64,000 nucleotides of DNA, from NCBI GenBank assembly GCA_933228675.1, contig OW121742.1, positions 19,868,850 through 19,932,849 on the forward strand. The letters run 5' to 3'. The notes below the pieces were generated by a model. It was given only the letters and a program-made list of their open reading frames with translations. It was not told where the DNA came from and did no database searches. This document shows, one piece after another, positions 60,916 through 64,000 of this stretch. The first letter of the stretch is position 1. Every line of letters begins with the position of its first letter. The stretch comes from Stomorhina lunata (Eukaryota > Arthropoda > Insecta > Diptera > Rhiniidae). Both the position numbers and the translations under genes were made by a program.

Positions 60916-63615
60916 CCTATTTTTATAGGAAATTTTCCTATTTTTATAGGAAATTTTTCAAAAATTTCCTATTTTTATAGGAAATTTTTCAAAAATTTCC
61001 TATTTTTATAGGAAATTTTTCAAAAATTTCTAATTTTTATAGGAAATTTTTCCTATTTTTATAGGAAATTTTTCAAAAATTTCCTATTTTTGTAGGAAAT
61101 TTTTCAAAAATTTCCTATTTTTATAGGAAATTTTTCAAAAATTTCCTTTTTTTTAGGAAATTTTTCAAAAATTTTCTATTTTTATCGGAAATTTTTCAAA
61201 AATTTCCTATTTTTTTAGGAAATTTTTCAAAATTTCCTATTTTTATAGGAAATTTTTCAAAAATTTCTATTTTTATAGGAAATTTTTCAAAAATTTCCTA
61301 TTTTTATAGGAAATTTTTCAAAAATTTCCTATTTTTATAGGAAATTTTCAAAAATTTCCTATTTTTATAGGAAATTTTTCAAAAATTTCCTATTTTTATA
61401 GGAAATTTTTCAAAAATTTCCTATTTTTATAGGAAATTTTTCAAAAATTTCCTATTTTTATAGGAAATTTTCAAAAATTTCCTATTTTTATAGGAAATTT
61501 TTCAAAAATTTCCTATTTTTATAGGAAATTTTTCAAAAATTTCCTATTTTTATAGGAAATTTTTCAAAAATTTCCTATTTTTATAGGAAATTTTTCAAAA
61601 ATTTCCTATTTTTATAGGAAATTTTTCAAAAATTTCCTATTTTTATAGGAAAATTTTCAAAAATTTCCTATTTTTATAGGAAATTTTTCAAAAATTTCCT
61701 ATTTTTATAGGAAATTTTTCAAAAATTTCCTATTTTTATAGGAAATTTTTCAAAAATTTCCTATTTTTATAGGAAATTTTTCAAAAATTTCCTATTTTTA
61801 TAGGAAATTTTTCAAAAATTCCTATTTTTATAGGAAATTTTTCAAAAATTTCCTATTTTTATAGGAAATTTTTCAAAATTTTCCTATTTTTATAGGAAAT
61901 TTTTCAAAAATTTCCTATTTTTATAGGAAATTTTTCAAAAATTTCCTATTTTTATAGGAAATTTTTCAAAAATTTCCTATTATTATAGGAAATTTTTCAA
62001 AAATTTCCTATTTTTATAGGAAATTTTTCAAAATTTCCTATTTTTATAGGAAATTTTCAAAAATTTCCTATTTTTATAGGAAATTTTTCAAAAATTTCCT
62101 ATTTTTATAGGAAATTTTTCAAAAATTTCCTATTTTTATAGGAAATTTTTTCAAAAATTTCCTATTTTTATAGGAAATTTTTCAAAAATTTCCTATTTTT
62201 ATAGGAAAATTTTCAAAAATTTCCTATTTTTATAGGAAATTTTTCAAAAATTTCCTATTTTTATAGGAAATTTTTCAAAAATTTCCTATTTTTATAGGAA
62301 ATTTTTCAAAAATTTCCTATTTTTATAGGAAATTTTTAAAAAATTTCCTATTTTTATAGGAAATTTTTAAAAAATTTCCTATTTTTATAGGAAATTTTCC
62401 TATTTTTATAGGAAATTTTTCAAAATTTCCTATTTTTATAGGCATTTTTCAAAAATTTCCCTATTTTTATAGGAATTTTTCAAAAATTTCCTATTTTTAT
62501 AGGAAATTTTTCAAAAAATTCCTATTTTTATAGGAAATTTTTCAAAAATTTCCTATTTTTATAGGAAATTTTTCAAAATTTCCTATTTTATAGGAAATTT
62601 TTCCTATTTTTATAAGAAATTTTTCAAAAACTTCCTATTTTTTGTAGGAAATTTTTCAAAAATTTCCTATTTTTATAGAAAATTTTTCAAAAATTTCCTT
62701 TTTTTATAGGAAATTTTTCAAAAATTTCCTATTTTTATAGGAAATTTTTCAAATTTTTCAAAAATTTCCTATTTTTATAGGAAATTTTTCAAAAATTTCC
62801 TATTTTTATCGGAAATTTTTCAAAAATTTCCTATTTTTTTAGGAAATTTTTCAAAAATTTCCTATTTTTATAGGAAATTTTTCAAAAATTTCCTATTTTT
62901 ATAGGAAATTTTTCAAAAATTTCCTTTTTTTTTAGGAAATTTTTAAAAATTTCCTATTTTTATAGGAAATTTTTCCTATTTTTATAGGAAATTATAATTA
63001 TAGGAAATTTTGTAGGAAATTTTTCAAAAATTTCCTATTTTTATAGGAAATTTTTCAAAAATTTCCTTTTTTTTTAGGAAATTTTTCAAAAATTTCCTAT
63101 TTTTGTAGGAAATTTTTCAAAAATTTCCTATTTTTATAGGAAATTTTTCAAAAATTTCCTATTTTTATCGGAAATTTTTCAAAAATTTCCTATTTTTTTA
63201 GGAAATTTTTCAAAAATTTCCTATTTTTATAGGAAATTTTTCAAAAATTTCCTATTTTTATAGGAAATTTTTCAAAAATTTCCTTTTTTTTTAGGAAATT
63301 TTTAAAAATTTCCTATTTTTATAGGAAATTTTTCCTATTTTTATAGGAAATTATAATTATAGGAAATTTTGTAGGAAATTTTTCAAAAATTTCCTATTTT
63401 TATAGGAAATTTTTCAAAAATTTCCTATTTTTATAGGAAATTTTTCAAAAATTTTCTATTTTTGTAGGAAATTTTTCAAAAATTTCCTATTTTTATAGGA
63501 AATTTTTCAAAAATTTCCTATTTTTATAGGAAATTTTTCAAAAATTTCCTATTTTTATAGGAAATTTTTCAAAAATTTCCTATTTTTATAGGAAATTTTT
63601 CAAAAATTTCCTACT
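60916..63615 (+). repeat. 31-bp satellite, third plus block
   Basis: Contains an extra segment of about 1.1 kb (61260-62400) that resembles 52770-53920, with CTATTATTATAGG at 61978 and GGAAATTTTCC at 62391. This makes the second higher-order unit longer. The fourth AGGCATTTTT is at 62440 and the TTATAATTATAGG doublet at 62991 and 63350. Single-base homopolymer deletions cluster between 60840 and 62650. Confidence 0.95.
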
Positions 63616-64000
63616 TTTATAGGAAATTTTATAAAAATAGGAAATTTTTGAAAAATTTTCCTATAAAAATAGGAAATTTTTGAAAAATTTCCTATAAAAA
63701 TAGGAAAATTTCCTATAAAAATAGGAAATTTTTTAAAAATTTCCTATAAAAATAGGAAATTTTTGAAAAATTTCCTATAAAAATAGGAAATTTTTGAAAA
63801 ATTTCCTATGAAAATAGGAAATTTTTGAAAAATTTCCTATAAAAATAGGAAATTTTTGAAAAATTTCCTATAAAAATAGGAAATTTTTGAAAAATTTCCT
63901 ATAAAAATAGGAAATTTTTGAAAAATTTCCTATAATAATAGGAAATTTTTGAAAAATTTCCTATAAAAATAGGAAATTTTTGAAAAATTTCCTATAAAAA
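63616..64000 (-). repeat. 31-bp satellite, third minus block, cut by window end
   Basis: Starts at the third copy of the main inversion junction (63612-63640) and runs off the window, so the array extends further. Confidence 0.95.

Noticed and set aside
51485..64000. CRISPR array (short regular repeats)
   Set aside because: No unique spacers between repeats, no cas genes, and intron-containing fly genes nearby; this is eukaryotic satellite DNA.

Overview
This is nuclear DNA from a brachyceran fly, most likely a calyptrate such as a blowfly, flesh fly or house fly relative. That assignment rests on three observations: five small cuticle-type genes with the fly layout of a tiny first exon (MFKF or similar), a 62-83 nt intron and a single main exon; very high A+T; and dispersed elements of dipteran type. 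There is no bacterial gene organisation, rRNA, tRNA or CRISPR array. Species is not determinable from the sequence alone.

Layout. 1-7.6 kb: AT-rich DNA and degenerate 31-bp satellite, with a 0.53 kb terminal-inverted-repeat element nested at 1034-1565. 8.1-8.8 kb: gene 1, an unrecognised secreted Asn/Ser/Pro-rich protein. 8.9-27.2 kb: satellite plus an 8-kb segment present twice (10503-18562 and 18763-27204), separated by exactly 200 Ns; this looks like an unmerged haplotype overlap rather than a real duplication. 27.2-33.2 kb: a 29-bp satellite flanking gene 2 on both sides. 34.1-34.8 kb: gene 3. 35.66-36.49 kb: a 169-bp minisatellite. 36.5-37.1 kb: a decayed non-LTR retrotransposon RNase H fragment on the minus strand. 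37.1-39.7 kb: a 33-bp satellite. 40.5-41.1 kb: gene 4. 41.2-47.0 kb: 31-bp satellite with one dispersed element (43.0-43.7 kb). 47.6-48.5 kb: gene 5, a His/Pro/Ala-rich secreted protein. 49.4-50.4 kb: another 29-bp satellite. 51.5 kb to the end: a large, highly homogeneous 31-bp satellite organised into higher-order units of about 3.7 and 4.8 kb that contain kilobase-scale inverted blocks.

Genes 2, 3 and 4 are tandem paralogues on the plus strand sharing signal peptide, intron position, promoter layout and a conserved core (SQQVDVRHNYDGTLSSYTT...SSRYVAGAPAA) in an Ala/Pro/Tyr low-complexity frame; they are best read as a small structural cuticle protein cluster expressed in epidermis. Gene 5 is also a low-complexity secreted protein and may belong to the same structural locus. 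The striking feature is that almost all space between genes is short-unit satellite, and each spacer carries its own locally homogenised version (29, 31 or 33 bp) of a similar dyad-symmetric A-tract/T-tract motif. Long open frames inside these arrays are by-products of repeat periods, not genes.
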